This document shows, piece after piece, positions 1-11,807 of a DNA stretch of 64,000 bases. The stretch lies in contig NZ_JANZKX010000007.1 in assembly GCF_027257975.1 (NCBI RefSeq), forward strand, positions 62,001-126,000, given 5' to 3'. Under the pieces are notes generated by a model that made no database searches, had not been told where the DNA came from, and worked only from the letters and a program-made list of their open reading frames with translations. Position 1 is the stretch's first letter, and the number at the start of each line of letters is the position of its first letter. Position numbers and translations under genes: made by a program. The stretch is from Pelomonas sp. BJYL3 (GTDB lineage: Bacteria > Pseudomonadota > Gammaproteobacteria > Burkholderiales > Burkholderiaceae_C).

Positions 1-1
1 C

Positions 2-2047
<2,046 letters not shown>

Positions 2048-2076
2048 GCCCCGCCGGGATTCCGCCGCGGCAAGAA

Positions 2077-2099
2077 CGCGCCCCTCGGGGCGCGTTTTT
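2077..2099 (+). terminator. Intrinsic terminator after clpA
   Basis: A perfect inverted repeat CGCGCCCC-TC-GGGGCGCG (2077-2094) is followed directly by five T residues. It lies 30 bases after the clpA stop codon and before the convergent repressor gene. Confidence 0.9.
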
Positions 2100-2148
2100 C
2101 ATTGGGCGAGCCGGTCTGTCGGTGCCAGTGCCGGGGCCGCCGCCGGCC

Positions 2149-2817
2149 TCACCATTCGTGCAGGGAGGCCACGACGCGGCCGATGACCTCCAGCTCCGGC
2201 GTGCGGGCCAGGTCCACGTCATAGGCTGCAAAGGAAGGGTTGGCGCTGGTCACGCGGAGGATGCCCGCGGGCAGCATCTGGCAGTACTTCACCAGCAGCT
2301 CCTGACCCTGGCGCAGCACGTAGACGAAACCGCTGCGCGGCCGGCGATCCTGCTGGTCGACCAGGACCAGGTCGCCGTCGAAAAGCACGCTTTCCATCGA
2401 CGAGCCCCGCACCGTGACGACGCTCAGCTGCGGCGCGGAGAGATGGCGCGCCTCGAGCCAGTCCTGGCTGAAGCACAGACCGGTGGCCTCGTAGGGTGCG
2501 CCATCTTCCTTGAGCGGTGCCGTGCCATCGCGGCCCTGGGCCTCCAGCGCAGGGATGCGGACAGGGCGGTCCGCACTGCTGTCTTCCCGGCTGCCCGTGA
2601 CCACGTGCAGCAGGTCCATGCCAAGGGCAGCCGCCTTGCGCAGATAGCGGGCGTCCGGCATGCGGTCGCCGGCCTCGTAGTTGAACTGCGTGGTCTTGCT
2701 GACACCCACGGCCGCGCCGAAGTCTGCCTGCACATAGCCCAGGCGTTGGCGTTCCGCGCGGAGGCGTTCGCCAATGCCAACATTTGTGGAGTCCTGGTCG
2801 GCGTCGGTGTTTTTCAC
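2149..2817 (-). CDS. Phage-type repressor: HTH plus S24 (LexA/CI-like) peptidase domain
   Basis: 222 aa. Residues about 15-70 form an XRE/Cro helix-turn-helix (ERLRAERQRLGYVQADFGAA, then a recognition helix around VSKTTQFNYE). Residues about 125-215 are an S24 peptidase domain with the nucleophile serine in RGSSMES and the general-base lysine in ELLVKYC, the dyad used by CI/LexA for self-cleavage after DNA damage. Its start faces a small gp16-like gene across a 130-base, comparatively AT-rich spacer holding a palindrome. This is the layout of a prophage immunity or control module. No integrase or structural phage gene is nearby, so it is either a remnant or a repressor kept for host use. Confidence 0.85.
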   Translation of the reverse strand: MKNTDADQDSTNVGIGERLRAERQRLGYVQADFGAAVGVSKTTQFNYEAGDRMPDARYLRKAAALGMDLLHVVTGSREDSSADRPVRIPALEAQGRDGTAPLKEDGAPYEATGLCFSQDWLEARHLSAPQLSVVTVRGSSMESVLFDGDLVLVDQQDRRPRSGFVYVLRQGQELLVKYCQMLPAGILRVTSANPSFAAYDVDLARTPELEVIGRVVASLHEW

Positions 2818-2887
2818 TGTGATTTGACGGTGAATGGTTTGCGGCAGTGTCGCATCAACAAACGAGGATGACCAGCTGTCATTGTTT

Positions 2888-2899
2888 CCTCAATTGAGG
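2888..2899. promoter_or_regulatory. Palindromic operator candidate between repressor and gp16-like gene
   Basis: CCTCAATTGAGG is a perfect 12-base palindrome in the 130-base divergent spacer (2818-2947), which is clearly richer in A/T than its surroundings. It is a natural candidate for the S24 repressor's operator. No experimental support; inferred from position and symmetry. Confidence 0.45.
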
Positions 2900-2947
2900 G
2901 GATACATCGTCCATTGATTTCACAGATGGAAACATGTACTCGCGTTT

Positions 2948-3256
2948 ATGCCTAGCAATTTCTATTCGTTGAAATACCATAGACCTCCATTCAACAAGGT
3001 TTCATTGGCCATCATGGACGATCCACAAACGGATGGCCTGGGTGCGGAAGGTGGAAAGCGGTATCTGCACGCCCAGGCCTCGCCTGCAGCTGCCAAGCGC
3101 ACGCTTCAGCGGGAAGGTCTCACCCTCAGCGAATTCGCCCGCATGCACGGCTTCAAGTACCGCACGGTGTCGGAGGTCATCCGGGGGGTCAACAAGGGCC
3201 TGTACGGCGAAGGGCACCGCGTGGCCCTGGCGCTGGGCCTGAAGCAGGAGCGCTGA
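2948..3256 (+). CDS. Small DNA-binding protein resembling the BcepMu gp16 family
   Basis: 102 aa. The last 50 residues (KRTLQREGLTLSEFARMHGF, then YRTVSEVIRGVNKG) match the pattern of BcepMu gp16-type phage proteins: a helix-turn-helix with an invariant Gly-rich turn, ending in an 'aLGLK'-like tail. It is transcribed divergently from the S24 repressor. The first 22 residues are untypical and AT-rich, so the real start may be the ATG at 3014. A second small gene follows after 2 bases. The family call is from memory of the motif, not from a search. Confidence 0.65.
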   Translation: MPSNFYSLKYHRPPFNKVSLAIMDDPQTDGLGAEGGKRYLHAQASPAAAKRTLQREGLTLSEFARMHGFKYRTVSEVIRGVNKGLYGEGHRVALALGLKQER

Positions 3257-3258
3257 CC

Positions 3259-3504
3259 ATGGACACCTGCCCCTTGCCGGCCACCCAGCCCTTGCGGATC
3301 GACCGGCAGGTGCTGCGTGTGGCGCATGCCTATGACGTCCTGCCCTTCGAGGTCTTCCAGCATCTGCGCTGCGTGCTGGCAGGCGACCACAACATCGCAC
3401 AGGCCCTGGAGACGGCGCGCGAAGTGGTGGCGGTGCTGTCGCCCGAGGACCTGGCCTTTGTCCTGGCGCGTCTGCTGGTCTGCACGTCGGATACGCTTGA
3501 CTAG
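3259..3504 (+). CDS. Small hypothetical protein downstream of gp16-like gene
   Basis: 81 aa, starting two bases after the previous stop, so probably co-translated with it. The sequence is mainly helical and acidic, with no membrane segment, cysteine motif or recognisable domain. The position suggests an accessory protein of the phage-type control module. Function unknown. Confidence 0.5.
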   Translation: MDTCPLPATQPLRIDRQVLRVAHAYDVLPFEVFQHLRCVLAGDHNIAQALETAREVVAVLSPEDLAFVLARLLVCTSDTLD

Positions 3505-3604
3505 TCCCGTCGGGCGGCCCCGGCTGGGTCTGGGGTGCCGTGAGGGGGCAGTGGGGGAGTATGTGCCGCGACGTCCAGGTGGCCCTGGCGTGGTCTCTGC
3601 GGCC

Positions 3605-3690
3605 GGGATGGAGGTGCGCGCCTGTGCCTGTCCAGAGGAGGGCTGAGCAATGGTGAGAGGGTCTGGTGCCAGCGCGCGTACCTCCATCCC
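3605..3690. repeat. Long imperfect inverted repeat in a 275-base non-coding stretch
   Basis: GGGATGGAGGTGCGCGCCTG (3605-3624) is repeated in inverted form at 3670-3690 with two differences, separated by about 45 bases. It lies in the 3505-3779 spacer between the phage-type module and mtfA, where I see no gene. The arms could form a long RNA stem; there is no T-run, so it is not an ordinary terminator. Confidence 0.6.
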
Positions 3691-3779
3691 GGTCGCCGGA
3701 GCCCCCGTGGGGGCGGGTGGTCTCGGCAATGAATGGCGCGGAGCCTGGAGGCGCCCCGGGTGCGCGTGACGCGCGCGGC

Positions 3780-4562
3780 TCAGCCCGCTGCCGGGTCCTG
3801 GCGGTAGTAGCTTGTGAAGAGCGCATACAGCGCCGGGTGCTCCTGCCGCATGCGGACGGCCTCCACGAAAAAAGCCTCCGAGGCCACAGCGAAGAACTCG
3901 TCCACCGACTCGACGCCGTAGGGATCGATCAGCGTGTCCTCGCCGGCCTCGACACGCTCGCAGAACTGCTCCCAGGCGGGGTCGATGACCTCGATCCAGG
4001 CCTGAGTGGCCTCTGCGGACGGCAGGGCGGGGATGCCATCGATGGCGCCATTGCTCATGTCCAGCACATGGGCGAACTCGTGGATCACCACGTTGTAGAC
4101 CGGGCCGGCGCCCAGTGCGGGGTCAGGCTGGAGTTCGCTCCAGGCCAGCATCAGCGGGCCGCCCTCCATGGCCTCGCCGGCCAGTTCCTCCTCATAGTGA
4201 TGGACCACCCCGTCCTCATCCATGAACTCGCGCGTGGCCCTGACCTGGGACTCGTGCATCACGATGCCCACGAAGCCGTCATAGACCTCCAGGCCCAGGG
4301 CCAGGACGGGCAGGCAGGCCTGCGCGGCGACGGCCACGGCGACCTCGTCGCTCACCTCGAAACCGCCCGCACCGTGGAATTCCTTACGGGCCAGGAACAG
4401 TGAGCTGAGGCGTCGCAAGGTGCTGAGGTCGGCGCTGCTGCGGCGGGCGATGAAGGGGTAGCGCGCCAGCGTGAGCGCCCACAGGGCATCGGGAATGGCG
4501 TGGCGCGCCAGTTGGCGGCGCTCGCGCCTGTCCTGCCAGGCCTGCAGCAGTCGGTGCAGCAT
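3780..4562 (-). CDS. mtfA: Zinc-dependent peptidase, MtfA (M90) family
   Basis: 260 aa, close to the 265 aa of E. coli MtfA, a cytosolic peptidase that also binds the Mlc repressor. The zinc-binding motif HEFAH (in VIHEFAHVLDMSNG) lies about residue 170, and a downstream glutamate region SVDEFFAVASEAFF fits the third ligand. I chose the ATG at 4562 because an upstream extension has the composition of an out-of-frame shadow and overlaps lpxH. Only two bases separate it from the lpxH stop, so the two genes are likely co-transcribed. The physiological link between MtfA and LpxH is not obvious. Confidence 0.88.
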   Translation of the reverse strand: MLHRLLQAWQDRRERRQLARHAIPDALWALTLARYPFIARRSSADLSTLRRLSSLFLARKEFHGAGGFEVSDEVAVAVAAQACLPVLALGLEVYDGFVGIVMHESQVRATREFMDEDGVVHHYEEELAGEAMEGGPLMLAWSELQPDPALGAGPVYNVVIHEFAHVLDMSNGAIDGIPALPSAEATQAWIEVIDPAWEQFCERVEAGEDTLIDPYGVESVDEFFAVASEAFFVEAVRMRQEHPALYALFTSYYRQDPAAG

Positions 4563-4564
4563 GC

Positions 4565-5419
4565 TCAGGTGCAGGCGGCGGCCAGGGGCCATCGCTGCAG
4601 GCCCCGGGCGTCCAGGCGCAGCACTTCGGCGCGAGGCGCCGGTGCCTCCAGGTCCCAGTCGCTCAGGACCTCGCGGCTCAGGCCCTCGCCCAGCGCGTGT
4701 GCCGCCGGGCGGTGGGTGTGGCCGTGGATCAGGATCTGGCAGGCCTGCGCGCGCAGCGCGGCGCGCACGCTGTCGGCATCCAGGTCCGCCCACAGCTCGG
4801 GGCGATCCGCATGCCCCGCCTTCTGCGCCATGCTGCGTTCGCGCAGGCCGCGGGCGATGTCCCGACGCTCCTGCAGCGGCCTGTCAAGGAAGGCCTGCTG
4901 CCAGGCCGGGCCGCGAACCTGGGCGCGGAAAGCCTGATAGTCGCGGTCCTCCAGGCACCAGGCGTCACCGTGGCTGAGCAGGTAGCGCTGACCGAAGGCC
5001 TGCAGCACGCAGGGGTCGGCGAGTCGGGTGAATCCGGCTTCGCGGGCCATGGCGGCGCCCAGCAGGAAGTCGCGGTTGCCGGCCATGAAGAAGAGGGCGG
5101 TACGGGTCGAGGCCTGCGCGAACATCGCCAGCAGGCCGGCTTCAAAGGGCTGGTGCCGGGCGTCGTCGCCGATCCAGACCTCGAAGATGTCGCCCAACAG
5201 GAAGACGGCATCGGCCGGCGTGTGGCTCAGGTAGTGAGCCAGCGCCGCGCGTGTGCCGGGGGTGTTCTCGGCCAGGTGCAAGTCCGAGATGAGGTCGACC
5301 GCCCGCCACGTGGGCGGGGCGATCCACTCGCCTGGCAGGGCATCCAGGCAGGGCAGGGGGTCAGCCCTGGACTTCAACAGCCTTCTCGATGACCACGGCT
5401 TCCTTGGGCACGTCGCCAT
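4565..5419 (-). CDS. lpxH: UDP-2,3-diacylglucosamine diphosphatase
   Basis: Fourth step of lipid A synthesis: cleaves UDP-2,3-diacyl-GlcN to lipid X at the inner membrane. The calcineurin-like metallophosphatase ligands are all present: [33 protein letters not shown] and the C-terminal GHTHRPA. The start is uncertain. The ATG at 5419 gives 284 aa but overlaps ppiB by 59 bases and adds about 40 residues before the first ligand strand, more than usual. No other ATG or GTG lies in frame before the domain. It is downstream of the two cyclophilin genes in one minus-strand operon. Confidence 0.92.
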   Translation of the reverse strand: MATCPRKPWSSRRLLKSRADPLPCLDALPGEWIAPPTWRAVDLISDLHLAENTPGTRAALAHYLSHTPADAVFLLGDIFEVWIGDDARHQPFEAGLLAMFAQASTRTALFFMAGNRDFLLGAAMAREAGFTRLADPCVLQAFGQRYLLSHGDAWCLEDRDYQAFRAQVRGPAWQQAFLDRPLQERRDIARGLRERSMAQKAGHADRPELWADLDADSVRAALRAQACQILIHGHTHRPAAHALGEGLSREVLSDWDLEAPAPRAEVLRLDARGLQRWPLAAACT

Positions 5420-5867
5420 GGCCGTTCTTGTTGCCGGTGGCGACCTTCTCGATCTCGGCCACCACCTCGGCGCCCGCGACCACCTTGCCGAACACGGCGT
5501 AGCCCCAGCCGGAGGGCGACTCGGACTTGAAGTCCAGGAAGTCGTTGTTCACGGTGTTGATGAAGAACTGGGCCGAGGCCGAGTGCGGCGCGTTGGTACG
5601 GGCCATCGCGATGGTGTACTGGGCGTTCTTCAGGCCGTTGTTGGCTTCGTTCTGGATGGGCGCATCGGTAGGCTTCTGGTCCATGTCGGCGGTGAAGCCG
5701 CCGCCCTGGATCATGAAGCGCTTGATCACGCGGTGGAAGATGGTGCCGTCGTAATGGCCCTTGTTGACGTAGTTCAGGAAGTTCGCAACGGTGACGGGGG
5801 CCTTGACCTCGTCCAGTTCGAGGCGGATCACGCCCTTGTTGGTGGTCATTTCGACAAACTTGCTCAT
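5361..5867 (-). CDS. ppiB: Cytoplasmic peptidyl-prolyl cis-trans isomerase (cyclophilin B type)
   Basis: 168 aa cyclophilin without a signal peptide. The catalytic signature is present: [13 protein letters not shown] with the active-site arginine, [17 protein letters not shown] and the GYAVFGKV strand. It accelerates proline isomerisation during folding in the cytoplasm. The start ATG overlaps the stop of the secreted paralogue upstream (ATGA, 5864-5867), so the pair is translationally coupled; the two proteins look like a tandem duplication. Confidence 0.95.
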   Translation of the reverse strand: MSKFVEMTTNKGVIRLELDEVKAPVTVANFLNYVNKGHYDGTIFHRVIKRFMIQGGGFTADMDQKPTDAPIQNEANNGLKNAQYTIAMARTNAPHSASAQFFINTVNNDFLDFKSESPSGWGYAVFGKVVAGAEVVAEIEKVATGNKNGHGDVPKEAVVIEKAVEVQG

Positions 5868-6451
5868 GGCTTGGACTCCACAGTGGCCTTGTTGATGAAG
5901 ATGGGGGTGGTCGGCAGGTGCTGGAACATGCCCTGGGCGGCGACCGGCGTGGCGCGGATCTTGTCCACGACCTCCATGCCCTCGATGACGCGCCCGAACA
6001 CGGCGTAGCCGCGGCCGTCGCGGGTGTTCTCGGCATCCAGGCCGCTGTTGTCGGCCACATTGATGAAGAACTGCGCGGTGGCTGAATCCGGGAAGGCGGC
6101 GCGGGCCATGGAAATGGTGCCGCGTTCGTTCTTCAGGCCGGACTTGTCTTCCAGGGGGATGGCAGGGCGGGTGGGCTTCTGCACCAGCTTCTCGGTGAAG
6201 CCGCCGGTCTGGATCATGAAGCCGTCGATCACGCGGTGAAAGATCACGCCGTTGTAATGGCCGGCCTTCACATACTGCAGGAAGTTGGCGACGGTCTTGG
6301 GCGCCTTCTCGGCATCCAGCTCGATGCGGATGTCTCCCTGGCTGGTGGCCAGCTTGACGACCTGGGCCTGGACGCCCACGGCGGCCAGCAGAAGGGTGCA
6401 GGCGGCGAGCAGCCGGCGCGGATGGGAACGAAGCGGGGTGGCAAAGGCCAT
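5864..6451 (-). CDS. ppiA: Periplasmic peptidyl-prolyl cis-trans isomerase (cyclophilin A type)
   Basis: 195 aa. A signal peptide covers about residues 1-29 (basic start, then [16 protein letters not shown] followed by Q). The cyclophilin domain then shows [31 protein letters not shown] and GYAVFGRVI. This is the exported counterpart of the downstream ppiB, and the two overlap by four bases. It probably heads the minus-strand unit ppiA-ppiB-lpxH-mtfA. Confidence 0.94.
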   Translation of the reverse strand: MAFATPLRSHPRRLLAACTLLLAAVGVQAQVVKLATSQGDIRIELDAEKAPKTVANFLQYVKAGHYNGVIFHRVIDGFMIQTGGFTEKLVQKPTRPAIPLEDKSGLKNERGTISMARAAFPDSATAQFFINVADNSGLDAENTRDGRGYAVFGRVIEGMEVVDKIRATPVAAQGMFQHLPTTPIFINKATVESKP

Positions 6452-6531
6452 GGTGGCAGGACTCCCTTGACGAGCTTCCAGGGTGGAGAGGACCAGGGCC
6501 GCCCATGGGCGGCCAACCGGCGCATTCTCGC

Positions 6532-7077
6532 TCAGCGGGCGGGGGTGTTCAGACCGCGCAGCAGTTCCTGCGTGCGGCGCAGCTTCAGGCCGGCATTGAC
6601 CGAGCTCTGCGGGCCCGGCTTTGCCGCGACGGCGTAGGCGCGCGCGGCCAGCTGCAGCAGCACATCCCCCAGGTTCTCCTGGGCCTGGACATGCTCGGGC
6701 TGCAGGCTCACCGCGCGTTGGAGGGCCTCCTGGGCCGCGTCGATGTCACCGCGAGCGGCCAGGATGACCGCCAGGTTGTTGAAGGGATCCGCCAGGTCGG
6801 GGAAATCTTCGGTGAGGCGTCGCAGCTGCGTCTCGGCCTGCGCCGTCTCGCCGGATTCCATGCGCATCAGCGCGAGGGCAAAGCGCATGCGGGCGTTGTT
6901 GGGGTCCTCGACCAGGGCCGTCTCGAGGGTCTTCTTGGCCTCGGCCTGATGGCCCTGCAGCCATTGCTGCTGGGCCTTCTCCAGCTCGCCGGCTGCCAAT
7001 GCCGGGGTGCTCCAGGCGAGGCCGGCGGCCATCAGGAGGGCGAGGAGTCGGGGCAGGGCGGGGTGGCAGGACTTCAT
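6532..7077 (-). CDS. Secreted tetratricopeptide-repeat protein
   Basis: 181 aa. A cleavable signal peptide (about residues 1-29, ending STPALA-A) is followed by three or so TPR-like helical pairs, with A/L at the usual spacing in [20 protein letters not shown] and [20 protein letters not shown]. TPRs bind partner proteins; the partner is unknown. The ATG at 7077 is chosen because a signal peptide begins there. It is divergent from cysS, sharing a 125-base spacer. Confidence 0.82.
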   Translation of the reverse strand: MKSCHPALPRLLALLMAAGLAWSTPALAAGELEKAQQQWLQGHQAEAKKTLETALVEDPNNARMRFALALMRMESGETAQAETQLRRLTEDFPDLADPFNNLAVILAARGDIDAAQEALQRAVSLQPEHVQAQENLGDVLLQLAARAYAVAAKPGPQSSVNAGLKLRRTQELLRGLNTPAR

Positions 7078-7202
7078 GTGTTGGGGCGGAGGTGGCGGGA
7101 GCCCAATCGGTATACTGAACGATTCTATAAGCTGGCCCTGCACAGCCTTGCACCTCCCGGTGAAGGCCCTGTCCGGCGTCAACTCTTTCGCCCTGCGAGT
7201 CC

Positions 7203-8576
7203 ATGTCCCTGCGCATCTACAACACCCTGACCCGCGCGGTCGAGCCCTTCGCCCCCCTCGAGCCTGGCCATGTGCGCATGTATGTGTGCGGCATGACCAT
7301 CTACGACCTCTGCCATGTGGGCCATGCCCGCATGATGATGGCCTTCGACGTGGTCCAGCGCTGGCTCAAGGCTTCGGGCTTTCGGGTGACCTATGTCCGC
7401 AACATCACGGACATCGAGGACAAGATCATCAAGCGGGCACTGGAGCGCGGCATCACCATCCGCCAGTTGACGGACGAAATGATCGCCGCCATGCACCGCG
7501 ACATCGGTGCCCTGGGCGTCGAGCGCCCCACGCACGAGCCTCGCGCCACCGAGTACGTGGGCCAGATGCTGGACATGATCGGCCTGCTGGAGGAAAAGGG
7601 CCTGGCCTACCAGGCCGCCAACGGCGATGTGAACTACGCCGTGCGCAAGTTCGAGGGCTACGGCAAACTGTCCCGCCGCAACCTGGACGAGCTGCGCGCC
7701 GGCGAGCGCGTGGCCGTGGATGAAGGCAAGCATGATCCGCTTGACTTCGTCCTCTGGAAGGCCGCCAAGGCCGACGAACCTGCCGATGCTAAGTACGATG
7801 GCCGCTACGGCCCTGGCCGCCCCGGTTGGCACATCGAGTGCTCGGCCATGAGCTGCGCCGTGCTGGGCGAGACCTTCGACATCCACGGCGGCGGCCTGGA
7901 CCTGCAGTTCCCTCACCATGAGAACGAGATCGCCCAGAGCGAGGGCGCCCTGGGCAAGCCCTTCGTGCGCTACTGGATGCACAACGGCTTCCTGAATGTC
8001 GACAACGAGAAGATGTCCAAGTCCCTGGGCAACTTCTTCACCATCCAGGACGTCCTCAAGAGCTACGACGGCGAGACGGTGCGCTTCTTCATGCTGCGCA
8101 CCCATTACCGCAGCCCGATCAACTACAGCGACGCCGCCCTGGACGACGCCCGCCAGGCCCTGCGCCGCCTGTACACGGCCCTGGACGGGGTCGATGCGTC
8201 CAATGGCGCCATCGACTGGGCCCATCCGGCCGCCGCAGCCTTCAAGGCGGCCATGGACGAGGACTTCAATGCGCCCGCGGCCCTGGCCGTGCTCTTTGAC
8301 CTGGCCTCCAGCGTCAACCGCAGCCGTTCCCCCGAGGAAGCGGGTCTGCTGAAGGCCCTGGCCGCCACGCTGGGCCTGCTGCAGCAGGCGCCGCGCGCCT
8401 ACCTGCAGGCCGGCAGCACCCTCGACGAAGCGGCCATCCAGGCCCAGATCGAGGCCCGTGCTGCGGCCAAGGCTGCCAAGGACTTCGCTGAAGCCGACCG
8501 CATCCGCAAGGCCTTGCTGGATGCTGGCATCGTGCTCCAGGACTCGCCCTCCGGCACGAGCTGGATGAAGGCCTGA
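7203..8576 (+). CDS. cysS: Cysteinyl-tRNA synthetase
   Basis: 457 aa, standard for bacterial CysRS. Class I signatures: HVGH near residue 33 (HIGH motif) and KMSKSLGN near 268. The zinc ligands are visible as CGMTIYD near the start, a cysteine in ECSAMSC and a histidine in [10 protein letters not shown]. It charges tRNA-Cys in the cytoplasm. Its TGA overlaps the next gene's ATG by one base. Confidence 0.97.
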   Translation: MSLRIYNTLTRAVEPFAPLEPGHVRMYVCGMTIYDLCHVGHARMMMAFDVVQRWLKASGFRVTYVRNITDIEDKIIKRALERGITIRQLTDEMIAAMHRDIGALGVERPTHEPRATEYVGQMLDMIGLLEEKGLAYQAANGDVNYAVRKFEGYGKLSRRNLDELRAGERVAVDEGKHDPLDFVLWKAAKADEPADAKYDGRYGPGRPGWHIECSAMSCAVLGETFDIHGGGLDLQFPHHENEIAQSEGALGKPFVRYWMHNGFLNVDNEKMSKSLGNFFTIQDVLKSYDGETVRFFMLRTHYRSPINYSDAALDDARQALRRLYTALDGVDASNGAIDWAHPAAAAFKAAMDEDFNAPAALAVLFDLASSVNRSRSPEEAGLLKALAATLGLLQQAPRAYLQAGSTLDEAAIQAQIEARAAAKAAKDFAEADRIRKALLDAGIVLQDSPSGTSWMKA

Positions 8577-9229
8577 TGGCGCGCTCGTCTGCCGCCGGGG
8601 TCACCCCGGACTACTGGGACGAGGCCTGCAAGCACCTGGTCAAGCGTGACCGGGTGATGAAGAAGCTCATCCCGCAGTTCGGCGAGGCCCGCCTGCAGAG
8701 CAAGGCTGATGCCTTCACCACGCTCGCGCGCTCCATCGTGGGCCAGCAGATCTCGGTGAAGGCGGCGCAGTCGGTCTGGGACAAGTTTTTGGCCCTCGTG
8801 ACCGGACCCGTCCACCGCATCCAGCCGGCCGCCGTGCTGGCCCTGGAGGTGACGGCGCTGCGGGGTGCCGGCCTGTCCGCCCGCAAGGTGGAGTACCTGC
8901 GGGACCTGGCCGAGCACTTCGAGGCCGGCCGCGTGCATGTGCGCCAATGGACGCAGATGGACGACGAAGCCATCATCGAGGAGCTTGTTGCCATCCGTGG
9001 CATCGGCCGCTGGACGGCCGAGATGTTCCTCATCTTCCATCTGATGCGCCCCAATGTCATGCCCCTGGACGACCTGGGTCTGCTCAAGGGCATCAGCGAG
9101 AACTACTTCTCCGGCGAGCCTGTTTCGCGAGCCGAGGCGCGGGAAGTCGGGGAGGCCTGGGCACCCTACCGTTCGGTAGCCACATGGTACATTTGGCGAA
9201 GTCTCGATCCGCTACCGGTGGAGTACTAG
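8576..9229 (+). CDS. DNA-3-methyladenine glycosylase (AlkA-type, HhH-GPD)
   Basis: 217 aa HhH-GPD superfamily protein that excises alkylated bases. The helix-hairpin-helix reads [15 protein letters not shown] at about residues 138-152, followed by the catalytic aspartate in [11 protein letters not shown]. It lacks the N-terminal domain of E. coli AlkA, as is usual for shorter members. It is translationally coupled to cysS and precedes accA, an arrangement I recall as common in Burkholderiales. Confidence 0.9.
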   Translation: MARSSAAGVTPDYWDEACKHLVKRDRVMKKLIPQFGEARLQSKADAFTTLARSIVGQQISVKAAQSVWDKFLALVTGPVHRIQPAAVLALEVTALRGAGLSARKVEYLRDLAEHFEAGRVHVRQWTQMDDEAIIEELVAIRGIGRWTAEMFLIFHLMRPNVMPLDDLGLLKGISENYFSGEPVSRAEAREVGEAWAPYRSVATWYIWRSLDPLPVEY

Positions 9230-9347
9230 CCCATCCCGTACCGGCTGCGCCAGCCCCCAACAAGGGGTAGCCGCAGCCCCGGCCCAGGTGCCGCCCAGGC
9301 TTGCAGCCCGGGCTTGCGCGATGGGCTTTTTGAAATCAGGACGACTG

Positions 9348-10319
<972 letters not shown>

Positions 10320-11743
10320 GCCCGAACCTGGCGCCAACGGCGCCTGCGTGGCCGTTGCCTGGAGCGGCGGCCGCGACTCCACCGCCCTCATGCATGCCAC
10401 GGCGCGCTGCGCGCAGGCCCTGGCGCATGAGGGTTTTGCTTTGCGGGTGCTGGGCCTGCACGTGCACCATGGCCTGAGCCCGCAGGCGGACGCCTGGCTG
10501 GCGCAGCTGCAGCGGCAGGTGGCGGACTGGGCGGAGGAGGGCTTGCCGGTCGCGCTGCGCTGGCATCGGCTGGCTGGATCGCCGGGCCCGGGGGACAGCG
10601 TCGAGGCCTGGGCGCGTGAGGGCCGCCATGCCGCGCTGCAGGCCATGGCGCAGGAGGCGGGAGCCTCCCTGCTGCTGCTGGCCCATCACCGGCGAGATCA
10701 AGCCGAGACCTGGCTGCTGCAGGCCCTGCGGGGTGCCGGCCTCGCGGGCCAGGCCGCCATGCCCCGGCAGCAGCTGCGCGAGGGTCTGGTGTGGGCGCGT
10801 CCCTGGCTGGATCAGCCGCGGGAGCGCATCGAGCACTATGTGCAGGCCCTCGCTCTCCAGCATGTGGAGGATGAGAGCAATGCCGACCCGCGCTTTGCCC
10901 GCAACCGCCTGCGCCTGCAGCTGTGGCCCCTGCTGAACGCCGGCTTTCCCGGTGGCGAGGCCGCACTGGCCCAATCAGCCCGCTGGGCGCAGGAGGCCGG
11001 GGACCTGCTCGACGAGCTTGCCGGACAGGATCTTGAGGCCTGGACGCAGCCGCCTGCCGGGCTGGATCTCTCGGCCTGGGCGGCGCTGACCCGCCCGCGG
11101 CTCAGCAATCTGCTGCGGCACTGGCTGCGCGAGCGCCTGGGGCGGCCGGCGCCGGCCAGCCTGGTGGAGCGGCTGCTCGGTGAAGCGCCGCAGGCGCCCG
11201 CTGGGGCGTCGTGGCCAGCTGGCAGCCGGGTGATCCAGAAGCACCGGGGAGCCTTGCTGGTCCTGTCGGCGCCGGTGCAGGAGGTGCCGCGAGCGGCCGC
11301 CTCCCGGATGGACCTCAGCCGGCCCGGCCTGCATGCCTGCCCGGCCTGGCGTGGGAGTTTCCAGGTCGATGTGGTGAATGAGCCTTCGTCAGAAGCTGTA
11401 GGCTCATCGCTATTGCGCAATGTGATCTTGCGTCAGCGCGAAGGCAGCGAGCAATTCCAGCGGGCGCGCGGCACGCCGCCGCGATCCCTGAAGAAGTCCT
11501 GGCAGGCCGCGGGCGTCCCTGCGTTGGCGCGCGGCGGGCCCCTTGTCTTTCTGGATTTCCCTGGGAAAGCGGGGCTGGAGGCGCCGCTGCTGTGGGCGCC
11601 TGCGCTGGGCCTGGACGCGCGTTTCGCGGGGCAGGGCGAAGGGCCCTGGCTGCGCCTGAGCTGGCGGCCGGACGCTCCCTGACGAGGGGCTGAAGCCCAG
11701 GCCGCTGGCCGGGCGGGGCTTCGTGCTTCGCCAAGGCCAACCG

Positions 11744-11749
11744 TAGAAT
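11744..11749 (+). promoter_or_regulatory. -10 element upstream of lysC
   Basis: TAGAAT sits 59 bases before the lysC start in the 125-base tilS-lysC spacer. The -35 region is poor (TTCG-rich), so this is a weak candidate. Confidence 0.35.
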
Positions 11750-11807
11750 CGGCCACTGCGACCGCGGCGCAAGAAACCCCCCTCCAACTCCGCGCAATTT
11801 CACAACC

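Noticed and set aside
7101-7130. Promoter pairs around TATACT and TCTATA in the TPR-cysS divergent spacer
   Set aside because: Good -10-like hexamers on both strands but no -35 at acceptable spacing, so no specific promoter is claimed.
11683-11807. Lysine riboswitch before lysC
   Set aside because: The 125-base leader is too short and shows no L-box pairing pattern.
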